NCBI GenBank assembly: GCA_025738555.1
Contig: JAOVFP010000018.1
Location: 1,736,001 to 1,800,000 of the forward strand
Source: Cyathus striatus
Lineage: Eukaryota > Basidiomycota > Agaricomycetes > Agaricales > Nidulariaceae
Reading direction: 5' to 3'
DNA: 64,000 nucleotides
Shown here: in pieces, positions 1 to 12,240 of the stretch
Numbering within the stretch: position 1 is the stretch's first letter
Layout of the letters: every line of letters starts with the position of its first letter
Program-made: the position numbers and the translations under genes
Notes under the pieces: generated by a model
What the model was told of the DNA's origin: nothing
The model's database searches: none
What the model saw: only the letters and a program-made list of their open reading frames with translations

Positions 1-300
1 TCGCTCAGTAAGTATAGCAAACTCAATAGATAGAAAGCACATAAAAAGGAAAGAAAAAAAACATCGCAGCAGTGCCAGTACTCATTAAATTTAATCAATG
101 ACAATCGATGGTTGGGTACCGTTAAGTCATTGTACGTTGGCTAACAGAAGCTGCACTCAGAGTATCTAAAACTCGTTACATAGAACTTGAAGTATAATGG
201 CAACCAACTATTGGATCTTGAAGTACATACAACCGCTAAGTCAATGTGCCTTGACAGCCATTAGCAGAAGCGATATATAAAACTTTAATGAAAAGCAAGC
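1..300. repeat. Degenerate dispersed repeat block (left copy)
   Basis: AT-rich sequence made of diverged units with recurring phrases such as TGGGTACCGTTAAGTCATTG, CTTGACAGCCATTA and TCTAAAACTCG. The same phrases recur many times at 1850-3200. I see no gene in it. It lies next to the 3' side of the first HMG-box copy. Confidence 0.6.
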
Positions 301-575
301 TTTCAAATCCACACGCATCCAAAAGTACATTCACAAATACATTAAATAGAGCTATGTATCACACATATATCTAAATGCAACACAAACACATCTAACTTTT
401 CGCATAAAACCAAAACAACTATAACAAGAAACAAAAGAACATACAAAGAGACACGAGTATATGGCTACAATTTAAAAACAAGACAAGACATGAGAAGCTA
501 AAGCTACAGTTTACGTTCATACATGAAAAAACGAGAACAAGATGAAGTCATAACGCCAAAACAAAACACAAAAAA

Positions 576-1790
576 ATGAAAGAGCAAACAAAAAACCTAC
601 GCATGAACAGAATAATCCTGATACTCCTCCCACAGCCAGCCACCCCAGGAGTGCACCACGAATTCTCAAAAGCCCTACTCGCCTCTTGTCCACCATATTC
701 CGCCCATCGCACCCCATATACCTCTGTGCATACATATCATTCTCGACCTGCCGCTACGGGTGGTCGTACGACCACGCAAAATCGAACATTACAGCTGTGG
801 GAGTCACCGGTACCGGAGCAAGGACTTGTTGCTCAGGGGTGGGATATCACTGGGACTCGATGGGCTCAGGAGAACTGGAGTATGCTGTACTCCCTGCGCG
901 TTCCCCCATCTTCCCATTCCCGTGCTCGGACATCCTTCCAGATCCAGGCCAGTGGTTATCTGAATCAACAATTGTTGCACGTATACTAACGTACAAGTTT
1001 GCCAGAGTCGCACTGTACACATCGGGAGAATATGCTTCCATATCTTGCGAAGCCTGGAGCGGGGAAATGGGCTGGGAAAGAGGAACGAGGTTGTTCATTG
1101 TTCCGAACGGATTGATTGAGCGGGGCAGGGGGCGCCATAGGAGTGCAAGTAGGAGGAGGAAGGGGGCTGAAGCGGTTGAGGATGCCGGGGTTGAAGAGGA
1201 ATGTGCCTGCTTCTGGGAGTGGGTCCATTTGGAAGTGTATTCCACTTGCACCCTGCGGGTGAGGGGGGAAAGGGGTAGGGTAAGAGTGGGAGATTGCACA
1301 CATTGGTATGCGGAAGCCGAATGGGTAAGGGTTGTATGCACTGGAATCGAATGCGCTCGAAAGACGTCTGAGGAACTGTTGTGTAGGTTGGAGGAATGGG
1401 CCGGAAGATAAGGCAATTTTTCCACTGAAAAACGCCCGGGTACATTTGAGCCTGGTCACCCATGTAGGATGTCGATGAACCATAGACGCACTCATCCGAT
1501 CAAGCTCAAGATCCAACCCAGCCTGCGCAAGCTCAGTGCTCATCCCTCTTCTTCACCTCCAACAACAACTACGCTACCTCGTCACACCATCGGTGGAGTC
1601 CGCGTGGGCGTGAGGCGAATGGTATTTCTGAGTGTAAGGGTGGGGTGGAGCATCTTCATGCCTTTGCTGGTGATACCGTTTGTTGTCGGAGTGTGAGGGG
1701 CTGTGAGGGGTACAGGAAGAGAGACTGGGGACGAGGGAAGACCGCTGCGGGTCCGTGCGTTTATAGTGACGTGATGGCATAGTTGTCATG
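576..1790 (-). pseudogene. HMG-box family gene copy 1, 5'-truncated
   Basis: This is the C-terminal part of the repeated minus-strand family. The phrases QMDPLPEAGTF, PLQASQDMEAYSPDVY and GSTAYSSSPEPIESQ match the other copies, but they fall in different reading frames and are separated by stops. The HMG box is not visible, because the upstream side runs into unrelated sequence near 1790-1850. I read it as a truncated, frameshifted copy. The family is judged HMG-box from copies near 7.9, 22.6 and 37.2 kb. Some frame changes could be introns. Confidence 0.5.
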
Positions 1791-1849
1791 TTGGGGCTTG
1801 TGGCAAAAAAAAAGTCCCACGTTTCACCACATTGTCATTAGTATGTCAT

Positions 1850-3200
1850 TATCAGTCATCGATTCATCCCCTACTTCGATGGGATCTCTCACTGAACATA
1901 GCTAAACTCGACACGTATAAATCACAGGAAAAAGGATAATAAAGAGTTAACAGCCACCGCCTCCCAGGTATGACAGTCAACAACTTGTCAACAACTGGAG
2001 TAGTACTACCGTCAAGTCGTCGTGCCGATAAGTAAACTGTCAAACAGCGTCGTTAGCATGCCAACTAAAAGTTAAGGTCAACTTGATAGATAGAATGTGT
2101 AAGGATAAAGGAGAATGGAAGAGTGTTACCATTATTGATGATAGTATGACAATCAACGACTGGGTATTACTGGTACCATTAAGCCACTGCGCCATGACAG
2201 TCATAAACAGACACACCTCACCGAGCATGTCTAAACTCGATACATAGAAAATATACAGGAGAAAGAAAAGTAATACGCAGACAAATTCTTGAGGAATTAT
2301 GGCAATCAAACAGCTGGGTACTGGATAAAGCCGTATAATACCATTAAGCTTAGTATGAGCCAGCCATTTCAATCGGATTGATTGCTCAATGAGAATTTCC
2401 AAATGTGATATATAGGAGGCATAATAAAAACAACAGAAAGAGTGTCTTCTACTTATAATAAAGTACATATCATTAAGTCACTGTACCTTGAAGGTCATTA
2501 ATAGAAACAGCTCACCGGGCACATCTAAAACTCGGATACTTACATAACACAAGAAACCAAAGTAGTAATTTATGGGCAACAATGGCAGACAACAACGGCA
2601 TACTACCATTAAGTCATTGCACCTTGACAAGTTATCAATGTAAACATCGTGATTAGTACGCTAACAAAAAGTTGAGAAGTCAAAGTGAGCATAAATAAAC
2701 TCGATAAATAGAAAAAGGCGTTTAACTGTACAGGCCTTCGCAAATGACAACCAATGACTGGGTACTGTTAAGTCAGTGTTCCATGGCTAACAGAAACAGC
2801 TCACTGAGTATATCTAACTTCGATACATAGAAATTGTAGTAAGAAAAAGAAAAGAAATAAGCATAATCATTCCGACTTGATGACATTAAACCAATGACTG
2901 GGTAGATAAGTACATCAATACCACTGATTAATTGTGCCCTGACGGTCTTTAATGTAAACAGTGTGATTGTACAGTACATCACACTTAGAGAGCACAAGAA
3001 GAAAAGAAAAGAAAAGAAAAAAGATCTTTTCTGTGCTTCTGAATCATAACATGGCATTCAATGACTGGGTACAGGATGAGTGAATACATTGACATACCGT
3101 TGAGTTAACGCGCCTTGACAATACTTCAACGTAACCAGCGCGATTAGTACTTACGCTAACTGAAAGTAAAGAAGTCAACACAAAGTGCACGCCATTGAAT
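1850..3200. repeat. Array of degenerate interspersed repeat units
   Basis: About eight to nine diverged repeats share the blocks TCTAAACTCGATACATAGAAA, AATGACTGGGTAC, ACCATTAAGTCA and CCTTGACAGTCATTAA. Units are spaced irregularly, about 130-250 bp apart. Short minus-strand frames here are products of the repeat (hydrophobic and low complexity), not convincing genes. The array joins two HMG-box copies. Confidence 0.65.
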
Positions 3201-3830
3201 ATTGAATCCTCATTGACATGGCCTCACGAACTAAGAACCAATCCAAAAAATACGTTCACAAAAACATATTAAACAAAGCTACACATTCAAGTATCTAGCA
3301 AAAACGCAAATATCTATCTTTGCATAATAAAAAAAACTATATAACAAGAAAAGAACATATGGTGAGACGAGAGTATATGATTAGACTTTTAAAACAATAT
3401 GAGACTGGGAAAAGCTAAAGCTACAGTTGGGATACGACATATGATATATGAAACTTCCCAGATATGTAAGATATGTACCAACATTGCAGATAGTTCAAAA
3501 TATTTGACGATGGGGCGTTTTGTGAATGCTGACGTTGAGGTAGTATTCGTACGAGTTTATATTAGATACGTTACAAGTGCATTCATACACATTTGCCTAA
3601 CCACAAATAAATAAATAAACATAGAAAGGCGTAAGGTGTAAATATGTAACAAGAAAGAACATAAAGTAAGAGACAGTATTATAGCTACACCTTAAAGACG
3701 AGACAAGAAAGAGAGAGATGGCAGGCTAAAGCTACAGTTGAGGATATGATATAATACGCAAGACGAGATTAGTGGGTATACTCAGCGAACAAAAATTCCG
3801 CCAAAGCGCATCCTACGCATGAAAATCCTG
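3200..3830. repeat. 3'-flank repeat of the HMG-box units
   Basis: AT-rich non-coding sequence with phrases such as ACACATTCAAGTATCTA, AACAAGAAAAGAACATA and GCTAAAGCTACAGTT. The same phrases flank the HMG copies near 300-520, 11930-12110, 17830-17960 and 24810-24920. It is part of the duplicated unit. No gene is seen. Confidence 0.55.
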
Positions 3831-5460
3831 ACACTCGGGTCCAACAATTACCCCAGCAGAACACCACAACCCCCCAAAGCGCAACTCATCTCTGCTTCGT
3901 GTCCATACTCCCCTGCATACTCTGCATACTCTGCATACTCCTGCTGTGCGCACATATCGTTCGACCCGACGCACAGCCGCTGCTACCGTCGAAGGTAGAA
4001 TGACCGGGCATTATCAAACACGACGGCCTTAGCGTTACGAGGACGGGAGCGAGTACCCGAACGTGAGATTGGGATTCAGTGGGTCCACGGGAACTATAGC
4101 ACACCGTACCCCCAGAACACCCCAACCCATTCCCACTCCCGTGCTCAACCATCGGTCCAGGGCCCAGGAAAAGGACTGTCAGAATCAACCAGACGTCGTA
4201 GGTGTACTAGAGCACAAATCCACAGGCGTAACTCACGCATCAGACGAATACAGTCCATATCCTGTGCTGCCTGCAACGGCGAGATGGATTGAGAGATGGA
4301 TAGAATACCACGCTTCGAATAGGTTTATATTCGCCTCCATCAACTATGGTGGGGAGCGCCGAGGGTAAGTGGGGTATGTGGGTATGTGGATGTCCCGAAA
4401 CATTGAGGAATCTGGAGTCGAACAAAGGGGGATCTGCTTCTGGGGGACGGTCCTAGTCCATTTGCAGGTAGGTACATACTCTGTTGTCGTTACTGGAGTC
4501 CGCCGAACTTGAAGTGACGGTGGACAGGGAAGAGAGGGAGGTGACCCGTTAGTCACTTGGTCTGCGGAAGCCATATGTGTAGGGATCATATGCGGACAGT
4601 TGAATCTTGAGGGGCGCCGGAAGAATTGGATCTAGGTAGGTTGGACGAATGGGACGGAGGGAAGGGAAATTTTGCCGTAAGCGCCATGATTTCCTGGAAG
4701 AGACACTAGACGATCTCTGAGGGGAACCCTGACCTGAGGACTCGCCCACATCCAACACAACCGGCGCCGGCTCATCCCCCTTCATCCCCACCAACAACCA
4801 GCAAATATAACTGCGCAGCCTCCTCACATCTCCTTTCCTCCCCCATACCGACCCTGTCTAAATCGATAGCGCGGCTACAGCTTCCCATGTTCCCCTTTCG
4901 CAGCCTTAGCGCGGTGGTTCCATATCATCTTCTGCTTTGGGGTGGAAGCTTACGCGACCGATTCCCTATGACTTTGGAAAAGGAGAGGTGGTTCGTTTTA
5001 ATAATTCCCAAGACATGCTTTTGACATAATGTCAATGCGGAAAAGCAAGAATGCGTTTGGAGGCGGAGGATGTATCCTTGACTGCGCCACTTGCCAAGGA
5101 GGTACACGTATTCGTGTCGAGGGAGGATGGGGAAGAAAGAAGAGGGGAAGAAAGAAGAGGGGAAGAGGAGGGTGGAGAATATTCAGAGTTTGAGTCGGAG
5201 AGGTCTGCATAGAATACGGGCATTATGTTGGGTGCGGAGGTGATTCCAATGTGTGAGGTGGTGGGTTAGCATGTTCCTGGGTGGTGGGAATACTGCGTTG
5301 CATACGATAGAGAAGAGTTTAAGATAATGTATGTGGGGATGAGAAGGAACGTACGGGCCAAGCAGCGTCACGCTCGTCGATTCATCGCTCTTCTTTGCCT
5401 TCAAATACAACAATGCACCCTCCCAATACCAGCACTCTTACTCCATGCACTTGGATGAAG
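3830..5460 (-). pseudogene. HMG-box family gene copy 2, frameshifted
   Basis: The minus strand carries most of the family layout. The N-terminal Ser/Pro-rich part is at 5100-5220. A broken HMG box follows at about 4985-5100: PPPPNAFLLFRIDIMSK in one frame, then KTNHLSFSKVIGNRSRKLPP in another. The C-terminal Ser/Pro/Gln-rich part lies at 3890-4830. The Asn-Ala-Phe-Leu-Leu-Phe and Asn-His...Ser-Lys-Val-Ile-Gly signatures are those of MATA_HMG-type boxes. At least two frame changes make it a probable pseudogene. A conserved upstream block lies at 5690-5870, but the partner gene expected on the plus strand is missing. Confidence 0.6.
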
Positions 5461-5689
5461 TCGTTTGGTTAGAACTTCTTATCTTCCATCTTCGCACTGT
5501 TACCCATCCTCAGAGTCTCCTGATTAGAAAGGGTTGACGTTAATGTCACGATGGATAAAGCTAAAGCTTAAAGATTCAGGGTACTCACAAGCAGGAAAGT
5601 CCTAGGGTGGAGAAATGGTGCTCGCTTCCAACCACCTAACGACGATAACGTCATGAAATGAAGACCTTGGTGGTGGATAGAAACACAGT

Positions 5690-5870
5690 ACTGCTCGATC
5701 TTTTATAGAGAGTTTTGAAAGTCTAGGGAAAGGATTGAGACCATCGATGGAAGGGGTGTTGGACTGTATCGTGGCAGATCGTGGCAAATGGGCCGTGGCT
5801 GGGTTTGATTTAGCGTGCGAATAAATCGCAAATTGCCAGTAGCCCGATAGTCTCCCTGAGTCTAAAGTTC
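5690..5870. promoter_or_regulatory. Conserved divergent upstream block (orphan copy)
   Basis: A block with GAGAGTTTTGAAAGTCTAGG, CATCGATGGAAGG and GATTTAGCGTGCGAATAAAT recurs upstream of the plus-strand genes at 14.7, 23.2, 26.8 and 52.2 kb. Here it ends abruptly at an LTR-like fragment and has no coding partner, so the plus-strand gene was probably deleted or replaced. Confidence 0.5.
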
Positions 5871-5872
5871 TA

Positions 5873-6015
5873 TCTCACTCGTTATGTCGCAAAACCCTCA
5901 TTTTACCGTTCTAACTCCTTCCTTCTCACCTTAGAACACCCCAGTCGGACGGACGTCTCGACGACTCGCACATTTTGTCTTTGTTTAGGTACAAATAGCA
6001 CACTTACCACCTCTT
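5873..6015 (+). mobile_element. LTR 3'-end fragment
   Basis: The stretch with CCTTAGAAC, GACGGACGTCTCGACGACTCG-like sequence and TTTGTTTAGG resembles the last about 130 bp of the solo LTR at 13216-13981, with many substitutions. I cannot find its left end or a target duplication. It replaces the plus-strand member of this unit. Confidence 0.4.
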
Positions 6016-6017
6016 CA

Positions 6018-6260
6018 GTCTACATCGCACTGCCTTATTTCAACCTACAGTACTGCACAACACTTGAAGGCCTCATCGATCATCAGTCACTTCTGCTTCC
6101 TCCCACTGGGTGCTCACTTAAATCACTATCAGCCACACCCGACTTATTCAATTCATTATGGATGTCTGATTTTCCATTGTTTCTGCACTGTACATCACAG
6201 AACAAAACATAGGTGGCGTAAGGCACAAGTATAATATTATGTGTATAAGTCTGACTGGAA
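6018..6260. repeat. Unit spacer repeat
   Basis: Non-coding sequence with CTACATCGCACTGCCTTATT, GAAGGCCTCATCGATCATC and GTGCTCACTTAAATC. The same spacer recurs at about 17590-17840, 24550-24800 and 29820-30000, between the end of one plus-strand gene and the next HMG copy. The stretch 6260-6620 is AT-rich. Near 6600 it has TTTGAATTCCCCTAAT, which matches the right end of the MITE at 51136-51849. Confidence 0.5.
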
Positions 6261-6639
6261 AAGTGATGCTTTAAACTACTTCTATGTGAAATAGTTTTGT
6301 CTATACATAGTTCTATGTCATTTAATTTTTGAAAGTCTCAAATTCTGACAAACCTATCAAGTTTTGTGAGTGTTATTTATATCAGTTTACAGTGCTGTGC
6401 AAGATTATGATATTCCTAAATGTTAACTACATGCGCAGCTGTAATTTACAAAAAATTCTAAGGAAATTGGTGTTGATTTGGAAGTGGGAGAGCGTAGATA
6501 AACCAGAAGTGTCATTCTCCATTTGAATTTCCAATCATGGTTTTTGGCAGGGTTGTAGCGATTTGTCCGTAGCGACTGGTAGTAACGCTACAAAACAGCC
6601 AACTTTGAATTCCCCTAATATCCTGATACTCAAACCCAC

Positions 6640-8500
6640 CAATGCTCCCAGCAGCACACCACAAACTCTCAAACGCCGACTCGCCACCGGCTTCTGACCA
6701 TACTCCCTTCCCTCATACCCATACCTATCCTACTGGGCGTACATATCATTGGAATCAACACCGACGTACTGCTGTTATTGAGGGTGGTCGAAGGACAAGG
6801 CGGTATCAAACATGCTGGGTGTAGGCGTCACCGGAACAGGTTCTAGTACCACCGTCTGCGCTTGGTATTGGGATTGGGAATGTACTCGATGGGTTCTGGG
6901 AGCCTGCCAGGCTTGAGCACACACCTCGTTCGAAACCAACGCAGTGCTGCCGTTCCGGAAGGTCCAAGAACCAGACGTTATCGAACATGATGAGAGTAGG
7001 TGTCACCGGTACCGGTGCGAAGATTGTAACATGTTAGGATTGAGAATGTGGTTAGGATTCGATAGTTCAAGGGAGCCGGAGTACGCTATACTCCCAGCGC
7101 TCTCTAGCTCCTTCCCATTCCCGTACTCAACCATCCGCCCAGGCCAAAGACTCAGGGTCAACCAACGTTGCAGGTGTACTAGCATACGAGTCCGTAAGGG
7201 TAGGGTACGCGTCATGTGAGTAAACATCCATGTCTTTCAAAGATTGCGGTGGGAGATGATTTGAGAGAGGAGAGCATCAAGATCACACATCGTTCCGGGG
7301 TGTATATTTGCATCCATCGAGTATGGTAGGGGAGCATCGATGGTAGGTTCGTACATAGATGTCGCGAACACATTGAGAAATCCGGAGTCGAACGAAGAGG
7401 TATCCGCCTCTGGGAGAGGGTCAGAGTCCATTTGAAGATACATCCCCCATTGCTGCTTGTGGCGCTGGCCGAAGTGGGTAGGAAAGAGGGGAAGGTTGCC
7501 AGCATTCGCCGTTTGATCTCCTAAACCCGAATGTGTAGGGATTGTATACGCTGGGTGGGCGCCGGAGGAACTGCTGCGTAGTTGGGAGGAATGGGATACC
7601 AGGTAAGGCAACATTACCATATGCACCATAATCTCCTGAAAGCGGCACACTGGACGGTCTCCTGGGGGGAATTCTACCATGAGGCTGAAGATCTGCAGAC
7701 TAGCACGCATCCGATCTAGATCCACTACAGCGTGTGCCAGCTCACCCCCTTCTTCCACACCAACAACCGCGCAACCTCCTCGCACCTCCTCTCCTCTTTT
7801 GCAGCTTTAGCGTGGCAGCACGAGTAGTTCCCTATGACGTTGGAGTGGGATCCGTGGTTCGTTTCGATAGTACCCGGGTCATGTTTCTGACGCAGAAAGT
7901 CAGCATGGAAGAGCAGGAATGCGTTCGATGGGCGGGATATGTAACCTTGGCTGCGCCTATTGCTTCTGCTGGTGTTGGCGCTTTCGTGTAAGTGCGAGCA
8001 AGAACAGGGAAAGGAAGAGGGAAGAGGAAGGTGGTGTGTAGTGGGGGACATTCAGATTCTGAGTCGAGGGGTCTGCGTAGGTTACTAGCGTTGTGGTTGG
8101 AGAGAAGGATATTCCTCTGCCTAAAAGTGGACCTGAGTATGGTCTTAGTTTGACTGGGGATACTGTGCAGTGTCAGTGCACTGTATAGGATAGTAAAGAA
8201 GACATACCGGGTGTGTTGAACCGTGAAAATGACATCTTGCATTCCTCGTCATCGTGGTGAGAGAAAGGGGGGCAACGCAAGGGAGGGGGGGAGACGCAAG
8301 AGGGAGAGACGTTCAGAGACAGTAAGAGAGAAGAGGATGAGAAGGGGGAGAGATAACGTTGGCCATGCGTCAGTATCTGCGGCCCAAAATCATTCAGACG
8401 CCCAGGATCAATCGATGAACGACGGCCTGGCACAGTGCCGAAGGACAGCCAACTATTTGTCAGCAGCCATTGGGACAAATGCGAACAAATATCAAACATT
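6640..8500 (-). pseudogene. HMG-box family gene copy 3 (best preserved box)
   Basis: This minus-strand gene has an N-terminal exon ending in HHDDEECKMSFSRFNTPG, then a GTATGT...CAG intron near 8165-8212. The HMG box is at about 7830-7945, with RPSNAFLLFHADFLRQKH and GTIETNHGSHSNVIGN. The start of the box matches fungal MATA_HMG regulators, but its third helix appears shortened, running straight into AKAAKEERRCEEVARLL. A Ser/Pro/Gln-rich C-terminal region follows, readable in three frames (7237-7785, 7003-7227, 6806-7006). HMG-box proteins of this type bind and bend DNA in the nucleus and control mating or development. The frame changes suggest a pseudogene, although small introns cannot be excluded. 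Confidence 0.6.
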
Positions 8501-8973
8501 CCCCCACAACTTGCAAGTCACATTGTAAGTAATAGGTACCATCGTACTCATATTAAGTTCGTCATTCACTCTCTTATATCAAATTTTTGGACTTCATTGT
8601 GAAGCTGAAGTCGGTATTTTTTTACTAGTTACCAATTACAAGCAGGAACCTTGCATCTGCCTTGCGTTCGTTTAAGCGCGTGTCCGAGCGACCCGCCTTC
8701 AGCTGGACTTCAGCAGACCTCAGCGGCATAATGAACTGTTTTGACTCTTATGAGACTTGTAAAAGCAGACTGGTACCACACGTTTTCCTTTCAAACTGAC
8801 AGGCATAGCATTTCGCCAACTTAAAGTTATACACGTTGACTACACGAGATTTACAGCACTTCGCTTTCCGAGCATGTATACTCCTAGCCTGCGTCTTCCG
8901 ACCTTTCCTTCCTCACCCAAACGTCTTTATTACCTGACAATTGGTCTATATATTTCGAACCCTTCCTTTTACT

Positions 8974-9500
8974 ATGCCAAGAGACATAGCGAAGACTACC
9001 CGCCTCCTAGAATCTACCCGTACCATCGTCGATCTCATCGCTCAACTCACCAATGTAATCTCATCACTTCCTCATCCATTCAGTGTAGTTTCGTCCGCTA
9101 CTGTAAAGATACTTGAAATTGCACTGGTGATTTATATATTTACATACAAGCTGCCGTTCGAACCATACTGAGCTCATTTCAAACAGACTGTAGTCAGGAA
9201 CAAGGGTAACATTAGAGAGCTCGCACAGTCTTGTTATCAAGTGACGAGGATGGTCATTGATAGAGTTGGAGCTTCACCCCCGGATTCTGCTCTGCAGGAA
9301 CATGCTGCGGAGCTTAACGAGTGCGTAGCTATGTAATGGTGTTATAGACTCGTTTATTGACTGAATCCACTCCCGTCTCAGATATTTAAATGAAATACTT
9401 ATTTCGACGATATGGCATTAGATGCGGACAAATGTCTTCTACTGCGGGAAATCGTACAGCTTCCAATCTCCACAATGCTGCTGCGAATCGGTACGTTGAA
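8974..9500 (+). pseudogene. MLKL/HeLo-like coiled-coil family copy 1, broken
   Basis: Exon 1 begins MPRDIAKTTRLLESTRTIVD and ends EIAL at a GTGATT donor. Exon 2 reads TVVRNKGNIRELAQSC and ends near 9322. Exon 3 starts YLNEILISTIWH and stops at once, losing the third and fourth helices and the QQ repeats. It belongs to the same family as 14945-16074 but is more diverged. Its upstream region (8680-8970) differs from most units and resembles only 20750-21078. I read it as a decayed paralogue. Confidence 0.55.
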
Positions 9501-9621
9501 AGTTCGAGCAGCCTGCCTACCATTTAGTATGCATGCATTGTGCGGAGAAGTATGCTTTTCCTGCCATGAAAAAGCATCTTGAAACTAAACCGTTTTCTTG
9601 GAGAAATGAACATTGTCAAAT

Positions 9622-11445
9622 TTATATTTCAGTGTAAACTTCAGTAGGAAGAATATTCCCAGGGAATAGGTGTTCTCCATAGCCCTCCGAATAATAATCA
9701 AAAACACGACCTGGCTTTCTAAAGAATATAGCAGAATCTGTACCCAATGTCAGTTTTTCCTCTGTATGATCCTCTTTTCTCTTAAAGTCATTGATGAATA
9801 ATGATAACCGACTAAGAGAGGCAATTCTTTCATCCCCTTTGCGAGCCTTCACGAAGTCTTTCAGGGAAGACTCTGTGATGCTAATAAGTATATTAGTATC
9901 ACATTCAAGCTCCTCTAGTTGAGGGCAAATAATATCGGAATACTCTTTCTCTACTGGTGTGAGTGCATATAGTAGATCATCATTGATGATATTCTCAAAA
10001 ATTGTTGGATCTGATTGAGGCCATGATGGGAGCCATTTATTGTTGGTAATGTTTTTTAAAGAGACTTTTAGACATTTAAGATATGGCATGGATTTAAGTA
10101 GCTGCACCAGATTGTCAGTGGAGTTCAGCCAATCTGGTGCATAGAGTCCCAATGAAAGACAACCTCCATGGATGCGTAGCAGTGACTTGATGATTTCCTC
10201 GGCAATTTCGAAGACATCACCAAGATGAAAGCCTTTGGAAAGTTGAATATCTAATTCCTTTATTGAAGGAAGATATAAGCGCTTTGAAAAATCCAAGATA
10301 CCATTTGTTGCGGGTACTGAGAGACTCAAGGCTGTCAGATGATGAAGGGTGATATCATCTTCACTTTCTGGGATTGGATTATCAAAGCGTCCAATGAAGC
10401 TTATTCCCAACTTCAATATCTTTAACGATTGGCAGCGGGAAATAGCTGTAAATGCAAAATAAACCAGATTTGTGTTCATAGAGGGATGCTGATCCAGGTA
10501 TAAGTCCAGTTCTGTAAGCTGCCCCCAGCCTGCATGTAGCGGGACAGAATATATATCTGAAGATTGGGTGGGAATGTTGTAAAATGTCGCGGAGGTGACA
10601 TTCAAAGAAAGAAAGGTAATAATTTCCTTCCATTCACATGTTGATAGTTCCGGCGAACGAAGTACCTGACGATTGATATGAAGTTCCTTCAACATTTTTA
10701 GGTATTCAGTCTTAAACCCAACCCCGAGTAAACCCCGTAAAGTATCCATGAAGAAGGAGATATCCAATTTGTACCAACGTTGATGGTAAGGGATTATGAT
10801 GTTACGGAAAAACTGCCGATGCATTAGCCGGATTTTGTGCTTAGTATTGTGATATGCTTCAGCTTCATTATTATTATTATTACTGAGAATACCCGCGTCC
10901 GGGGTTTGATGAATGGATATTGACAACGGACATGCTCCAGACCTGTCAAGCCACTTCTTTACAGAAGCTTGCCGCCGATCTAGTGTTTGGAGCACGAGTT
11001 CCTCCTCCTTCATGAGATAGTTTGGTACTGGATATGATCCTCTTATAATATTAGGAAGAACGACATGGATTGCTGACCATATCTGTGGTGTAGAAAGAGC
11101 TATTCTTCTCCACAAACTGCAGATCTGTGTTAACAACATTGGAGCTTCCATTGCATTCATATAAGGATTTCGATCTTCTGGAAGGCAGGCTATGAATATC
11201 TCTTCGACGATATCCTGAGTAAGCTTCCGAGCAGGCGATAACAAAGCTCGATGCTGTTCAGAAAAGTCATGTATTCCCGACCGTTTTGCCTGAAGCACGT
11301 CTAATTGTCGTTGCAGCTGGTCAATTTCAGTGTCGATACAACGAAGTTTCTGGCCTGAGATCTCCAGTAAGTCCTGAATTTCCTTTGCCTCGTCGACGGT
11401 AGGCACGTAGTTGGTATTGAGATGTTGTTGGAATAGAGAGTCCAT
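9622..11445 (-). CDS. F-box-like protein with helical N-terminus and LRR-type body
   Basis: One uninterrupted frame of 607 residues starts at the ATG at 11445; an upstream in-frame ATG at 11523 is possible but adds a poorly conserved leader. Residues 20-60 form a predicted coiled coil. Residues about 69-127 match the agaricomycete F-box-like pattern (LTQDIVEEIFIACLPEDRN, then ICSLWRRIALSTPQIWSAIH). The rest is rich in spaced leucines like irregular leucine-rich repeats (LTELDLYLDQ, LKILKLGISF, LTALSLSV, LKCLKVSL). Such proteins are adaptors that would present substrates to an SCF ubiquitin ligase through Skp1. The substrate is unknown. It is the only clearly intact ordinary gene in the first 50 kb and sits between two amplified HMG units. 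This family is very large in agarics, so orthology cannot be assigned. Confidence 0.85.
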   Translation of the reverse strand: MDSLFQQHLNTNYVPTVDEAKEIQDLLEISGQKLRCIDTEIDQLQRQLDVLQAKRSGIHDFSEQHRALLSPARKLTQDIVEEIFIACLPEDRNPYMNAMEAPMLLTQICSLWRRIALSTPQIWSAIHVVLPNIIRGSYPVPNYLMKEEELVLQTLDRRQASVKKWLDRSGACPLSISIHQTPDAGILSNNNNNEAEAYHNTKHKIRLMHRQFFRNIIIPYHQRWYKLDISFFMDTLRGLLGVGFKTEYLKMLKELHINRQVLRSPELSTCEWKEIITFLSLNVTSATFYNIPTQSSDIYSVPLHAGWGQLTELDLYLDQHPSMNTNLVYFAFTAISRCQSLKILKLGISFIGRFDNPIPESEDDITLHHLTALSLSVPATNGILDFSKRLYLPSIKELDIQLSKGFHLGDVFEIAEEIIKSLLRIHGGCLSLGLYAPDWLNSTDNLVQLLKSMPYLKCLKVSLKNITNNKWLPSWPQSDPTIFENIINDDLLYALTPVEKEYSDIICPQLEELECDTNILISITESSLKDFVKARKGDERIASLSRLSLFINDFKRKEDHTEEKLTLGTDSAIFFRKPGRVFDYYSEGYGEHLFPGNILPTEVYTEI

Positions 11446-11529
11446 GAGCGAACCTGAGCTTAATAAAACGTAAAATACGAGCGTCCTGTTAGATGAACTG
11501 TGTATAGACTCACTTGAAAGCAATCGATG

Positions 11530-12240
11530 AGGGGATTATGAGTGAGAAGCGTATCGGATGAATGCTGTATATATAGTGCTGTACATGTGTTGATGTCATC
11601 AGATTACTATCCACAGAGTTATGGCACGTCTAATTTTAGTTAGCTATGTAGACACTTGCCTTCGTGAGAGAAAGGAATCGACGAGCGGTTATTGTCCAAA
11701 AGCCATTGGGATCGAAGTGGAACGTGTGTGCTTCCAGAATCCTCGCTTAGCGCCTATTTCTAGTGCCAGGTAAAGTGCAGTTGGTGCTGGGAAGGGAAGA
11801 GCGGGAGGTTACCAGTACTAGGCCAGCTGTTATCGCTCGGTATACCTACTTGAGGCAGCAATTGAGTGGGTCGCTTAAATTGAACAATCATTCCCAGTAA
11901 CTATCGATGATGAAACGGTAAGTCAACGCAAAGTTCAAGCCATTAAATAAACTTACACATTCAAGTATCTAACCAAACCCAACCAAAACAACTATATACC
12001 AGGAACAAAAGAACATATAACGAGACGAGAGACGGTACATGGCTACAATGTAAAAACACCACCGAAGACACGAGAGGCGGAAGGCTAAAGCTGAAGTATA
12101 TGTAAAGGACGAGAACGAGAGTAATGGGTGGGGTATTCATAGACGTATGATATACGGTCGATGAAACGTGAAGAATAGAACGGAACAGAACGGAAAAAGA
12201 TAAAGCAAAAGCATGAACAAAAAGCCACATACGTGACACC
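11530..12240. other. Intergenic region: F-box upstream DNA and unit 3'-flank repeat
   Basis: The stretch 11530-11920 is upstream of the F-box gene and shows no recognisable gene. From about 11930 it becomes the 3'-flank repeat of the HMG units (ACACATTCAAGTATCTAACC, AAGAACATATAACGAGACGA). Confidence 0.5.

Noticed and set aside
686..1411. 241-residue plus-strand frame
   Set aside because: It is the antisense reading of HMG-box copy 1. The conserved phrases shared among copies are on the minus strand.
2040..2468. Hydrophobic 142-residue minus-strand frame
   Set aside because: It lies entirely in the degenerate repeat array, is AT-driven, and is not conserved between units.
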